Assembly: GCA_904063045.1 (NCBI GenBank)
Contig: CAJFCJ010000009.1
Location: 910,942 to 974,941, forward strand
Direction of reading: 5' to 3'
Length of the DNA stretch: 64,000 bases
Source: Dimorphilus gyrociliatus
Taxonomy: Eukaryota > Annelida > Polychaeta > Dinophilidae
The translations under genes were made by a program, and so were the position numbers. The notes under the pieces were generated by a model, which saw only the letters and a list, made by a program, of their open reading frames with translations, was not told the origin of the DNA and searched no databases. This document shows positions 22,027-35,573 of the stretch, piece by piece (positions within the stretch are counted from its first letter, which is position 1; every line of letters starts with the position of its first letter).

Positions 22027-22984
22027 CTTTCTTTCACTATAAATAGTATTTAAGCTAAGAGATTAATTATATATTGTTAAAAAAATTGTAAAGAACATTT
22101 AAATAACATTTTTTATTATAATCTTTAAACTATTTAACATTGAATAATAAGAAGACTATCGGGAAAAAACTATATTTATATTTGATGAAAGGCTTTTTTA
22201 TGTATCAGTTTTAATTACTCATTCGATTACAACTCATTCTTAATTTCTTTTTAACTAATCTATAGGTAAACCATTAATATATTTAATAAAACAATAAAAG
22301 AGACGTTTTCTTACCTATTTATATTTTCCAGAGGAAATTGTCTCTAGAGATTAATTAGTCTATAAATATATACAATAAATACAAATACCTATTTATATAT
22401 ACAGTACAGTATATATATTTGTTAATTGATATTTATTTGTTATAGTTTTTAGCATTGAACATCAAAAAACTATCCTGCCACTCCTACGTAATAAAAATAA
22501 ATTACTATGATATTTATAATAATTTAATTTATAGATATAATTGTCAAATATTCCATTTCGAATACAAAAGCTCTATTCGAACGAAACGAAAAATTTCTAT
22601 GATTTATGAAAGGAATAAGAGCAATGTGATGACAATTTTCAAGTAAATAATTAATAAAATTGATAGGCTTATCCATAGGATAAACTTACAGCTATTAGAT
22701 CGTTTAATATTGAATTATCTGCAAACATGATCGATTAAAATATTCTATAGACGAATAAAAGCTTAGGTAATTGTGTCAAAAGCGTTTTATGTGCATTATT
22801 TTTCAGTTTTAGAAGATGTAATAAATTTATTAATATGTTATTTGGAAAAATTATTATTTTCAAAATCTATTAGAGGATATAGGAACTTGACAGTCTCTTA
22901 TTTTTCTTACTCAATTTATGTAAGGAAAAACTGGTAATCTTCTACGTTTTAAGTCTTCTTAAAATTGTTGTACAATATCAAAGG

Positions 22985-23040
22985 TGGGAAGGAAGAGAGG
23001 GACAGAGAAAGAGAGAGAGATAGAGAGATAGAAAGAAAAG
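22985..23040. repeat. GA-rich simple repeat
   Basis: Imperfect purine tract dominated by GAGA and GATA units. Confidence 0.85.
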
Positions 23041-23906
23041 TAGAAAATAAAGAAGGGGGGATTGGTAAAAATCAGGGATTAGTTCAAAAAAATAACACTA
23101 CTCTTCATGGTTAATAAGAGGATTAACGATGTTTTTTTACTGATTTATATATATAAATATATTTATTTACATATATAAATTTTATATAAATATATATACG
23201 ACCAATATTATTAAACAGTTAAATGCCTGTTTTAGGACATTAATATTGGTTAGAGACATTTTCGTCTGAGTTTAAAATCTATTATGATACAAATAAAATT
23301 AATGATAAATAAAACTGAAATTTGATCTATTTTTATCTAAAACTATTTTTAGACTTAATTATCAGATAATTTTTTAACTACAGTCAATAGAAATTAATGA
23401 AGTTAAGATTAATCTGTACTATCGTTACACGAAAACAAGTAATTAGAAGAGAATTTAGCTTATCTCCCCCTTACGGCCGCTGTAGAAACGCCAATTGCAT
23501 GAAAGACATAGTTCAATAACTATTCAATGCCGCTGCTTTGACTGAATCAAACGACTTTCATTCATTACTGCATTTCAGAGACGGTAACTCTCGTTTCCCA
23601 CCAACCAGTTGTACCTTTACGTTTGGTGAATAATTGTAAGATTTTCGATTTGTTTTTACTGGGAAAATATCACAGGATACCAGAAACACAAATTGGAACG
23701 TATTAAATATTTACGTATAATTGAGAATGGATGTATTAGACTTGCGTATCTTTTCTATATATGAAGAATAAAACACACAAAGTGTTTGATTTATAACCAA
23801 TGGCAACTCGACACATCTGGCTTACACAAACAAGATAAGGCAATAAAGTTGTGTGGTACGTTTGTCGAGTATATTGAGTCAAAAATAACCTAAGAGAAAA
23901 AAGGAA

Positions 23907-25437
23907 ATGACCAATAACGACCTATATATAAAGGGCTTGGATAATATGAGGAGTCAGGTTTGTATAGTTACTCTTAACATTCTTTTTTGTTTTGTAATTA
24001 TTAAATGCAGTATATAAATGTATTAATTATTAGTAATACTGAACTTCGTAGCGGAACAATTACATAGTGTTGTTTGAATAGCAGTCTTTGTTCTCTTTTT
24101 CAAAACAGCTCTCCTCCATAGGGGCCGATCTGAGTGGTTTAAAAAAATCGTTTTATGAGTCTAAGGAGAATTCCGAAGCTAGTTTTGTCTCATATTTGAG
24201 AAATACTAACGCCCACTTGCTTAGGTGTATCAAAATATCTGGTCAAAAGAATAACGTTGTTATTGATTCTGAAATATCTCTAGTTACTCTCACTAACACT
24301 CTTAAGGAAAAGGGTAGTGATTACTCGGAAGATGGAAAATTCCTATCGGAATGGTGGCGTCATTTACAATCTTCATTAGTTCAAATAGACACTTTGAAAC
24401 GTCGATTCACTAACGTTCATGCGAGGTTAAAATCGAATTGTTTATGTAGCGCTGGCATAGACGCTCCTCCTGTGACAAAAAGCTATGCTATGGCTTCCGC
24501 TAAATACGCTAGAGAGATTGAGAATATCCTACGTAAAATGGACCGTTTAACTTCATCGTGGATGGGCACAGGCCTATCTTCCGTCCGAGCCGATACGTTC
24601 TCAACCTCTCACTTTTGTGATAGAGTAGTAAATTTTTGCTGTGACGCAAAAATATTACCAGTTTTACGGCTATTTCCAGATTTAACGGAAAAATTAGAAA
24701 AAGGATTAGAATGCGCAAAAGCATGGATAAATAAGGATGAAGACTATGTTAGAGAAATTAACTCACATTTACTTGACGCAAGGCGAAAAACAATTAAAAA
24801 ACAACGAGATTTAGCTATTCATAAAAACAAAAAGGAAGAATTAAAGAATTCTGTTGAAGGAGCTTATAATGTTTGTCAAACTCATAGAAAAGAAGTAGAA
24901 CGAATTCAAAAGGAATTAGTTGAAGTTGAACAAATGTTCAATTTTTGTAAAAGGACTTTACAATCTAAAGCCGCAGAAATTCGTCATAAACAGGGAATGC
25001 TTGACATTCTTCAACTTTCCCTTTCTCAGACTAGCCGCACTAGTACTTTCTCAATACAATCTAAACGGAATAGATTGAAACGTCAACTTAGAGGTTTAGG
25101 AGTTACCTTACAAAATCTTCACGAAGAATCCCAGGGAATGCAAAAAAGAATTGACAAAATATCTATAAAAGAACTTGAAATGACAACTGCAGCTAATGAT
25201 TACCATCAGACTTATCTCAGACTTAAGGAAAATTTAGATAAATTCGAAATGACTGTTTTAAGGTTAGTCACAGAAATTGAAGAATTGACAAGTGCTGTCA
25301 ACTCCTTACAAGACGTTCATACGATAAAAACAAACTCTGAAACTGTCGATGATTTTCTTGCCGAAAGACCTTTATCTATTAAACTTGCACCGAGTTTACA
25401 ACAAAAAATAGAACAAAGACGTTTATCTAAATATTAA
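23907..25437 (+). CDS. Unrecognised coiled-coil protein
   Basis: Two coding exons, 23907-23957 (MTNNDLYIKGLDNMRSQ) and 24109-25437, give 459 aa. I do not recognise the family. Residues 1-200 are helical with a WWRHLQSSLVQIDTLKRRF segment and a cysteine cluster (NCLCSAGID). From about residue 235 to 430 there is a long charged coiled coil (RRKTIKKQRDLAIHKNKKEE, HRKEVERIQKELVEVEQMF, IRHKQGMLDILQLSLSQ, LRLKENLDKFEMTVLRLVTE). The tail is short and basic (QQKIEQRRLSKY). The overall shape (a roughly 250-residue antiparallel coiled coil after a helical head) resembles BAR-like or cytoskeletal adaptor proteins, but that is only shape. There is no membrane segment. It is convergent with the EXD1-like gene, 55 bases away. 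Confidence 0.8.
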
Positions 25438-25492
25438 TTACATCGGAATAAAACTATTCAACACTTGGACTTCATTTCTTAATGTATGTCTG

Positions 25493-27447
25493 CTAAGGTC
25501 TCCTGGAAACATCCATACCAGCTGGTTTAATTGTCATATGACGTAGGCTTGGATGATCGCAAACATTCTTTCTTGCAGTACATAGGTCAGCAATACCTTT
25601 GATTTCTTCTGATAAGGTTTCTGATTCACTGATAGATTCTTCCGATTCTACTCCTTTATCATTTTGCTGGTTGCGATCAGGCATTATAAAGGCACTATTT
25701 ATTAATTTTTGAGGCCTAAGTGGAAATATTGATGAAAAATTTACATCTTTCATATTGATTTTAGCCGCTGAAAATGGTACTAAAGAACGGTCGTAATACG
25801 GTACTTGTAAATCGCTACTATCTTCTTCAGAAGAGATATCGCTCTCTTCGTTAAAAGTTTCATCTATGTCCTGATTCTTCTCTTTGTTGTGGTTATCTGA
25901 ACTTCTTTCGTCGTCCATTTTCAATTGTTTTTCAAACTCTGGAGTTGCTACTTTCTTCTCCTTTCTATATTTTTCGTTTAGCTGGTCGAGAGACACTTTC
26001 CCTGGACTCTCGTCAATTTCATGTGATGAGTTTCCTGACAAACAACTATCTGATTTATCTAGTTCATAATCCAATTCTGAGAGCGATTTTTTGCTGACCG
26101 CTACATCTTTTACATCTTCAGCTGATACGTCTCTAAGTCCGTAATCCTGTGTTTGTAAAAAAGCATTCAAAGACGGAGAACTTCTCGATATGTTGATATC
26201 TTTCAATTGATCAATTGAGGTTTCTTTTAAAAGTTCTTTCTCTTGAAAATCATCTATTGTCATCGTTTTGCGGTTTAGTGCTGAACAATCATTAAAATTT
26301 TCTCCTACATTCAACTCTTTTAATTTATCAGAATATTTTGACAATTTGGAATAAAATTTTTTCTCTCTTCCTTGTATAAAAGCTAAACTAGGCAAAGCTG
26401 AAGCTATGCTATATGCACGTTGAATTTTCATCATTGTTCCTGCAAATATGTCACTAATCATCTTAGAATGTAGAGTTAGAATACATCTTGTCCAAAATAT
26501 TAGTTCTTTGGAAAAATTTTTAATCAAAGGTCGCCTTTTTAATTCTTCCGGATTCATCTGTTAAAAAAGAGAAATATTTATAAAGTGTTTAGATAAGATC
26601 CATTCAAGATTTTTGTTGGAAAAACATACATAGTTTTCAAGTTGAAACATATCTGGAGTTTCTAACAATGAATCATTTATTATGTTAAAATGAAAACAAA
26701 ATTTAGAGAGAGACGGAGTTATCAGTTCCTCATTTTTACAGTTTGCTTCGAACCTTGGCATGAAGTTTAAGAATGTTACCTATAATATTAATTATTTATG
26801 AAAATTATTAAAAATCATAAATCATAAGATATTACGTAAAGGTCAAAGACATTTCTTGGCACAATTCCATAGTTGTATATTAACAAATCTGCCATATAGA
26901 GAGAGTGAAACATAATCTGAAAGGAAGAAATAGAAGATAGTTAGATTGGTAAGAAAACTTTGTTATATACCTTTAGTTTTGAGTCACTTTCAAAGAATTC
27001 TTTCAAAATCTTTATAGCCTTACTATTAATAGTGTCAAAATCAATAATGAAATTAAAAGTATTAGAGCAAAGCTGAATCGAAGTTAATTGAGACTCCCTC
27101 CCCGTTCCTAATGTAGTGAAAGATATAGCAACTTTTTCTGTTGTAAAATTAAAGAGCTTCTCTTCCTGCATATTATATAAGCATTGTTATTTAGAAGGTA
27201 GTCACTGATATAACTCAAAATCTTACCAAACCATCAAGGATATTATCATTTTGACAATTAATTATCTCAAAATTTTCCATTAAAGCTGGTGAATCATCAA
27301 AATATGCTTTAATTACAATAATAGCTATATCAGTATGAATTCAGAGATTCTAAGCGCGTTCTCTGGTAGAAATTACAGAAATTTTGTTAAAGTAAATTAC
27401 CAACCTTCTGGAGTCTTCTGTTTTGTTTTGTCATTGCGTAAATTCAT
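25493..27447 (-). CDS. EXD1-like protein with degenerate 3'-5' exonuclease fold
   Basis: Six exons (minus): 27447-27405, 27324-27227, 27165-26971, 26916-26836, 26779-26630 and 26557-25493. They give 543 aa with consistent phase. The first half follows the order of EXD1: a VAISFTTLG strand, LTSIQLCSNTFNFIIDFDTI, KAIKILKEFFESDSKLKIMFH, then ADLLIYNYGIVPRNVFDLYV (family: DIL.HQYGI.L.NVFDTQVAD), and a helical C part beginning RRPLIKNFSKELIFWTRCIL. The acidic DEDD residues expected in the first and second exonuclease motifs are not there (SFTTLG; FHSLYMADLL), so I infer no nuclease activity. EXD1 in mouse and silkworm is also a non-catalytic piRNA-biogenesis adaptor. The last 250 residues are acidic and serine-rich. 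The family call rests on motif order by eye. Confidence 0.62.
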
Positions 27448-28391
27448 ACTTCTTACGAAAGTATTCCAATTCGTTTGTGCCTTTTAAGATATATTGTCTA
27501 TCGTTTGATAAATAATAATAATAATTTACTATTTCTAGTTTATAATTATTATTCTAAAATTACCTCAATGAAAGTTTTAGACAAATATTTAAATAATTAC
27601 TAGATATACCGGAAGTAGTTAGTACACATGCATGCACATGGAATTACGCGTAAAACATTCTTTAGCAAATGTAAAAAGTTAATTTTACGAATGAAAAGAA
27701 CTGAAAAATAACACTTAAAATATTAATTAAAACAAGTAGTCACTTTTTTTTGTTTTTTAGCCTAAAAATGAATATAAATGACAAAAATTTGAGTATTCTT
27801 GAGGATTTTTTCATAATCAAAAAAATAAATATAGAGTATACATTCTTCTCATTTTCATTTTCTCTCTCTATCTACAATTCATTCGTTAATTGGTTTATAA
27901 TAATTCAATAAAGAATTTTAATGTGCTTGTAGTAGTTGATCGATCAGTCTAACTTTTATTACAACTCAAACACTTTCAGTAAATTCAAGTATTAAGAAAA
28001 CAAAACTTAAAAGTATTTTCATACCAGAAACTTTTCAATATCCTAGTTCAAGTTTTTTATTTAGAAAAATATTACTCTTATATTACCTGGAGTACAAACA
28101 AGTTAAATAGCGTGCTATTTCTCCTTTTCCAAGAATTAGCACTACTTGTTTTTGTTCCTTTTTTTAAAAACTCTAATTATTTTTTATCACTTTATCGATA
28201 TAAGTTCTTTTATAATATACAAAGTGTCATTTTGGTAATTATTTGACCATTTATTATTATAAGACTTATAGTTTCTATAGGATTAAGTAAATTTCATGCC
28301 GTATTACAATATATTTCGAGAGGATATTAAAAAATTAAGTGAAGCCAGTTATTTTAAGAAATAGGACATTTAAGATTACTTTTGAAGAGCT
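27448..28391. other. Divergent intergenic region EXD1-like / EARS2
   Basis: AT-rich; no gene seen. It contains scattered poly-T and a run of ATAATA near 27508. Confidence 0.5.
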
Positions 28392-30736
<2,345 letters not shown>

Positions 30737-30917
30737 AACTAGAAAAACTTTAAAAGTTGTATTATTTATTATTGCTAGACCTTTTAAAATAAAATTTAAT
30801 ATCCTAAATTTTCAGTTTCGTTGAACGTTTTTCATTTAGAGTCAATTAAAGCAAGCGGAAGTTTGTAATAATCTTGCTATATGTGAAATTAACAAACAAA
30901 ACAAATAAAATTTTAAT

Positions 30918-31658
30918 TTAAATCGTCAAATATTTCTTTCCATATAATTTAACTTTGTTATCAAAAGCTTCGTTCCTTATTGCAGTTCCTATTTCATAGA
31001 ATGGGTTCATAACAAGCTGTAATAAGGAAAGTATCACGTAAAATTCCGAGTATTTTGCTTGGTATAATCCTTTATTTTTACCTTAACGTAATGCTCGTAA
31101 ACGTCTTGGAAGAAGTTTTTTATTCCATCCTCATTCTTTGCATCGTGTAACATAACAAATCGCATCTCTATTCAAAGCAGATTAAGGTATATTTACTTAA
31201 ATTTCATTGATATTTCTCCGATACTTACTACTTGCTGTTACAAAGGCTGATACACACCATTCATTAAATTTATCTACATTTTTTAGGTACATATTATTCG
31301 TGTGCCACATTTGTTCATCAATAATATCCAATGCAGAGTGAGCTATAAACTGATTTAAGTGTCGATGATCATCCCTCTAAGTAAAAAAGTAAAAACAAGA
31401 ACTTTTGAATAATTTTAAAATGATACGCAATCAGCCTCCTTACTCTATATTTGATTGAGCGTACTGAACGATAAAATACTTGTTTAAAGAATTAATGGTT
31501 TAAAATCATTTAATTAAATTTATTCTGATAGCAATGTAACTGTTCCCTTCAGAACAAACCTTAGGATCGTTTGATTTCGAATGCGGATAAAAATCAGCCT
31601 CAAATATTGGACAATCGTTTTGACTAACAATAACGAAATAATATGTTCCATTCGACAT
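30918..31658 (-). CDS. TRAPPC2: Trafficking protein particle complex subunit 2 (sedlin)
   Basis: Four exons (minus): 31658-31560, 31376-31229, 31167-31082 and 31016-30918. They give 143 aa (human 140). The longin-like sedlin sequence is strongly conserved: [88 protein letters not shown] and LYGKKYL. It is a subunit of TRAPP, the complex that tethers vesicles and activates Rab1-type GTPases at the ER-Golgi. Confidence 0.97.
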
Positions 31659-32005
31659 GATTTAAAACAATTCTCTTTATTTTTTATTTCTTAATACAGA
31701 AAGGTTTGAGGCTGTGTATAGCTAACCAATCACATACCTCGTTTCATTTGCAGATTATGTTTTTGACAACCAGATGTCACTAGCAATAGCCAAAGGAAGA
31801 TGTAGTGCTAAGCTTCTCATCTCAGAGTTCTTTGCTAGTTAACCTATTGATATTTTTAAATTATCTATAAGTCAAATTCTTTTAAAAAAGTTAAACAACT
31901 TAAATCAAATAATACAATTTTTCCAACATTTTATTATAATATTTAAATAACTACAATAATCTTCTTTGAAAAAAATATTTCTTCACAGGAGAAATAATTA
32001 TTTCT
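31659..32005. other. Intergenic, TRAPPC2 5' side
   Basis: AT-rich spacer between the TRAPPC2 start and the TMCO1 stop, both on the minus strand. No gene recognised. Confidence 0.5.
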
Positions 32006-32967
32006 TTATTTGGTCAACTGAGGAGCAGTTCCAAATAATCCACCGCCTTGTTTACTAGCTGCTCTGGAAGGAGCAAATCCTAACATTTTTTGTATGTTCT
32101 ATTGGAAGAAAATACCTTTTGAAATTAGTTATAAACATTTAATATATATATATATGACAAACCTGGCGTATAGACATTGTACAAAGAATGTATAGAAAGA
32201 TAAAGGAACAATCGGTAAAGTCATCTCCTGAAAGATTTCTATGCGACAGCCCTTGAAGCCATGATATTGGTACAAAAGGTAATTTGGCAACAACTCTTCC
32301 CTCAAAGCTGTTTTAATTTTTCTAGTTAGTTTTTTAAAATCATTTAAAAACAGTGCGAACTTACATTGAATTAAACATGCTAAGTAAAGCAGTGAAGGCA
32401 AAGCCAATAGCAAACATTGATTTCATTTTGACCTGTAAAAAAGGAAATTATAATCCCTCACTGAATGTACTATCTGGATCTTACTAAAGACAAATCACGA
32501 TTTTGAGTTTTCAGTCGCTCCTCTTGACGCTCTATTGAAAAAACATATGATTTATTATGAAAGTTATGCTTTTTATATATATTATATTCAGACAAATACC
32601 CAGCTTTTTCTTGACGCTTCTTTCGGCAACTTCTCCTGTCATCTCTTTCTGCTTCTCCACTTTAAACAAAATCAAAGTAAATCGGAAGAAAATTTATTAA
32701 AGTAAATGGCAAAACTATACATCTCTTTGTTTGTTTTTCGACCTCTGCCTTCAGCTTTTGGTATTGTTCTGTTCTATATACTAAAAGCCACGTCAATCCT
32801 GTAATGAATATAAAGCACTCAACGAATAATTCCAAAAATAAACAAGCACATGTAAAACACCTAACAAATAATTCTTATTCATTTTTATTTCATAAAATAA
32901 ATTTACCTTCTCCTAACAATGCGGTGCATATTGAAATAAAAACAATTAATAATGTATCTGCCAACAT
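32006..32967 (-). CDS. TMCO1: TMCO1, ER calcium-load-activated channel / insertase subunit
   Basis: Seven exons (minus): 32967-32907, 32798-32721, 32659-32600, 32531-32485, 32432-32365, 32307-32163 and 32098-32006. They give 183 aa (human 188). TM1 is DTLLIVFISICTALLGEG, then LTWLLVYRTEQYQKLKAEVE, a lysine-rich coiled coil, RQEERLKTQNRDLSLVKMKS, TM2 (MFAIGFAFTALLSMFNSIF) and GRVVAKLPF. The last hydrophobic helix is FIFLYILCTMSIRQNIQKM, with GFAPSRAASKQ at the C terminus. TMCO1 is an ER membrane protein of the Oxa1 superfamily found with the translocon and in calcium homeostasis. Confidence 0.96.
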
Positions 32968-33617
32968 ATCTCTAAGTGGGCTCCCTAAGCATTGGATGGA
33001 TGATGTTAGAAAAACGAAAATTATTCCAGAATATAAGCAATGTCCAGCTCTTTGTTTCGTCAATGGTCTTTTTTATGGTCTTTTTTAAAAACGAACATTA
33101 TTCCACAATAAATTAAATGTCCTATTTCATTTCTTGAAGATTTTTGTCCAATCAGCAAAAGGTATTACGAAACCACGGTAAATCCAGTTTCTCATAAGTG
33201 GGTTCCTTGTTCTGTATTCGTTGCGTAGATTATTTTATTTTCTCCTTGATAAATCAAGATTTTATAATAGCTGCGGCATTAATTTATTTCAGTATCAAGG
33301 TAATTATCAATATTCTCCATTTGGGAAAGTAAATTTTGAAAACAGCTGTTTATAAGAGAGTTCTACGAACAGTAAAGAGATTAAAATACAAGCCAAAGTT
33401 TCAACTTGAACACGGTACCGTTCAATCTGTACAGAATACCAGTCAATAGTGTTAGAGCCTAGCCTAACGACAGTCTAGTGAAGAGGAAGTAACCTAGACA
33501 ATACTTTTCTTTTGGAAAAATACTTTCTTCCGTGAATATTACAGAATTATTATTAATTAATTATTTATTAAACAGAGCTGGTTGTTTAATAATCCACTAC
33601 TGATTTTCTTCCTTAGA
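32968..33617. other. Divergent intergenic region TMCO1 / orphan gene A
   Basis: 5' side of TMCO1 and upstream part of orphan gene A. An upstream exon of gene A may lie at about 33340-33490, but I could not fix a start codon. Confidence 0.4.
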
Positions 33618-34989
33618 TGGACACACAACCAAGAAAAATGGAGGAATACCAACACGTGAAGAGTGTAACTGTCATTATATCGTATGTTGTATTTGAAACT
33701 TGTAATTTTTTCTTATTAACAGTTTAAAAATGAATCCTCAACTGTCGATAAGTGGGGAAATATAACAACTTTTGAGGGACGGATCGCTGAAGTAAAATAC
33801 CAACTGGCCGAAAGTGACAAGCGGACGAAATCAATGGACTTTTACAGAAGATGGGCACCCAGAATTTATAGTACTCTGTACGGACCAAAAACTAATATTA
33901 ATCCGAAAGGAAAAGTTGAGTGGATACGGCCATCCGATTGGCCGGATAATGTGCCATTCGGTGATCCGAATAATGGAAGTGAGGTGAAGGATAAGAAGGA
34001 GCCAAAGTCTAAGAAAGGACAGGTGGAGCCCATGTTCCAACGCAATAGACATTCCAAGAAGAAGAATGATGAGAAGGAAGAGAATGACCCAAAGGAAAAC
34101 AAGAAGGAAAAAAAGTTTATTAAAAAACAATTAGAGCCCATGTTTGAACATTTGGTTGAATTATTCGAAGTATTAATTTGAAAATTTCATGATAAATATT
34201 TCACTAATTATTTTTTTTAATACTTGTAGAAAAAATACGGAAAAAGAATCGTAACAAATGATCAAATATCGATGGCTTCAGTGATGGGTGGTGTTGCACT
34301 GCCTAATACAAACTTGCGAGCAGCTGATAATGAGCAGATGAACCAAGGAAATTTTCATAATGTGGCAAAACCTACTGAAGCTTGTCCTGTGAGTACTCAG
34401 GGAGATGACATTCTGTGGAACGTTGAATTACGATTGGATAAAAAGCTAGAATCGTTGAAACCACGCTTAAAGGCAGAGAATTGGAACGTTTTAAACAAGT
34501 ATCTCCGTAAGTTATTAATTTAGATACGAGATATATGAATTCTTTCATCTTATTGCTAAATTTTTAGAGTTCATCACTACAATTTGTGACTATGACAAAA
34601 TGGGTGCTAAGACGGCAGCCTTTGAAATGGAGACATCGATAGATAATTTCCATGCGAATATGTCTTCAGGCATAGCTGAAGAGATGTTGTTAAACATCGA
34701 TGAATGGAAGAGCAGACTATTTAATGTTTTCTGTGGCACAAATATGGCAAATACTGAGAAAACATCCATGAAAATTAAGGAAGAACCGGAAGATTTTGAC
34801 GATTCGGAAAATGGAAAATTATATCAGGATATAAGTATGTTTGCTGAACAAACTGATGAAGTAAACGTTGAGGTTCCAGAAACCGGTCAAGACTATGGTA
34901 TGGATATGGATGCCTTGCCTTCAGACCTTGTATATTCATATATAGACAATACAGGTGTGGAAAATACAGTGTATTTTCCGCTTCTGTAA
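33618..34989 (+). CDS. Orphan tandem gene A
   Basis: Family not recognised. Exons 33723-34169, 34230-34506 and 34568-34989 are phase-consistent. A preceding exon ending at 33681 (..GGIPTREECNCHYI) joins in phase 0; its start and any earlier exon are uncertain. The protein opens with a tryptophan-containing block (FKNESSTVDKWGNITTFEG), then DFYRRWAPRIYSTLYGPK and EWIRPSDWPDNVPFGDP. A long lysine/glutamate-rich stretch follows, then a helical domain (RLDKKLESLKPRLKAENWNV, FEMETSIDNFHANM, LLNIDEWKSRLFNVF). An acidic tail begins at a SUMO-type IKEEPEDF motif and ends NTGVENTVYFPLL. It lacks a signal peptide or TM segment. The body is nearly identical to gene B, 2.1 kb downstream, but the last 50 residues differ. 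The helix pattern faintly recalls the SRA1/Sec31 C-terminal domain. Confidence 0.7.
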
Positions 34990-35573
34990 TTTATCACTTG
35001 ATGAAAGTAGTAATATCACACGAATATGCTTTACCCCTATTATTGAATAGCACTGTCTCTTTAGCAGGCTTCTTCTGTTTTCTCAAACTTAAAAAAGAGA
35101 ACATAGTAAAACATATTTCAACATATATTTATCATTTATTTGAACTATATTGAAGTATTAAAATACTAAGACGACAATTATCGATGATCGATAGTGGGTA
35201 ACAATGATAAACAGCCAGAGGTACAGGAGACAAGGAAGTCAGTTAATTTCAAAATCTTCAAAACAAGTTCAACAAGAAATAGAGATAACTAAATACATTA
35301 TACTGTATGTTTGATATAGTTATGTTTTCTTTTATTCTTATGAGTAATACACTGTTCTAATATCTTGAATTTGTAATCGTGGTTTAAATACAGTAATACT
35401 ATTTTTATATATAGAGAAAAGTAAATAAATGTATCCGACAATCAGGGTTCCTCTATAAAACCATACTTTAACAATTTATGGTTTTTAAAAAATTATTAAT
35501 AATTTTATTTTTTGTAGAAAAATGGATTTGAAAACTAATTTTTGCTCTTTTAAAAACTTTCTAATTTATAAGC
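34990..35573. other. Spacer between orphan genes A and B
   Basis: 3' flank of gene A. Part of it (around 35100-35165: ACATATTTCAACATAT, TCATTTATTTGAA) recurs after gene B near 37280, and the part near 35520-35570 recurs near 37450-37505, so the duplicated unit includes flanking DNA. Confidence 0.6.

Larger units (their letters stand above)
21371..23906. other. Gene-poor AT-rich stretch
   Basis: About 2.5 kb with no coding region I can support. It holds a CT tract (21989-22020), a GA-rich tract (22985-23040), many TA runs, and a locally more GC-balanced patch at about 23465-23640. The patch could be a 5' exon or control region of the coiled-coil gene starting at 23907. An acceptor-like TTTCAG near 23575 and GTAAG near 23636 would delimit an untranslated exon. 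Confidence 0.5.

Noticed and set aside
33831-34141. Minus-strand frames rich in F, L and S over orphan gene A, repeated over gene B
   Set aside because: They are antisense shadows of the lysine/glutamate-rich coding stretch.
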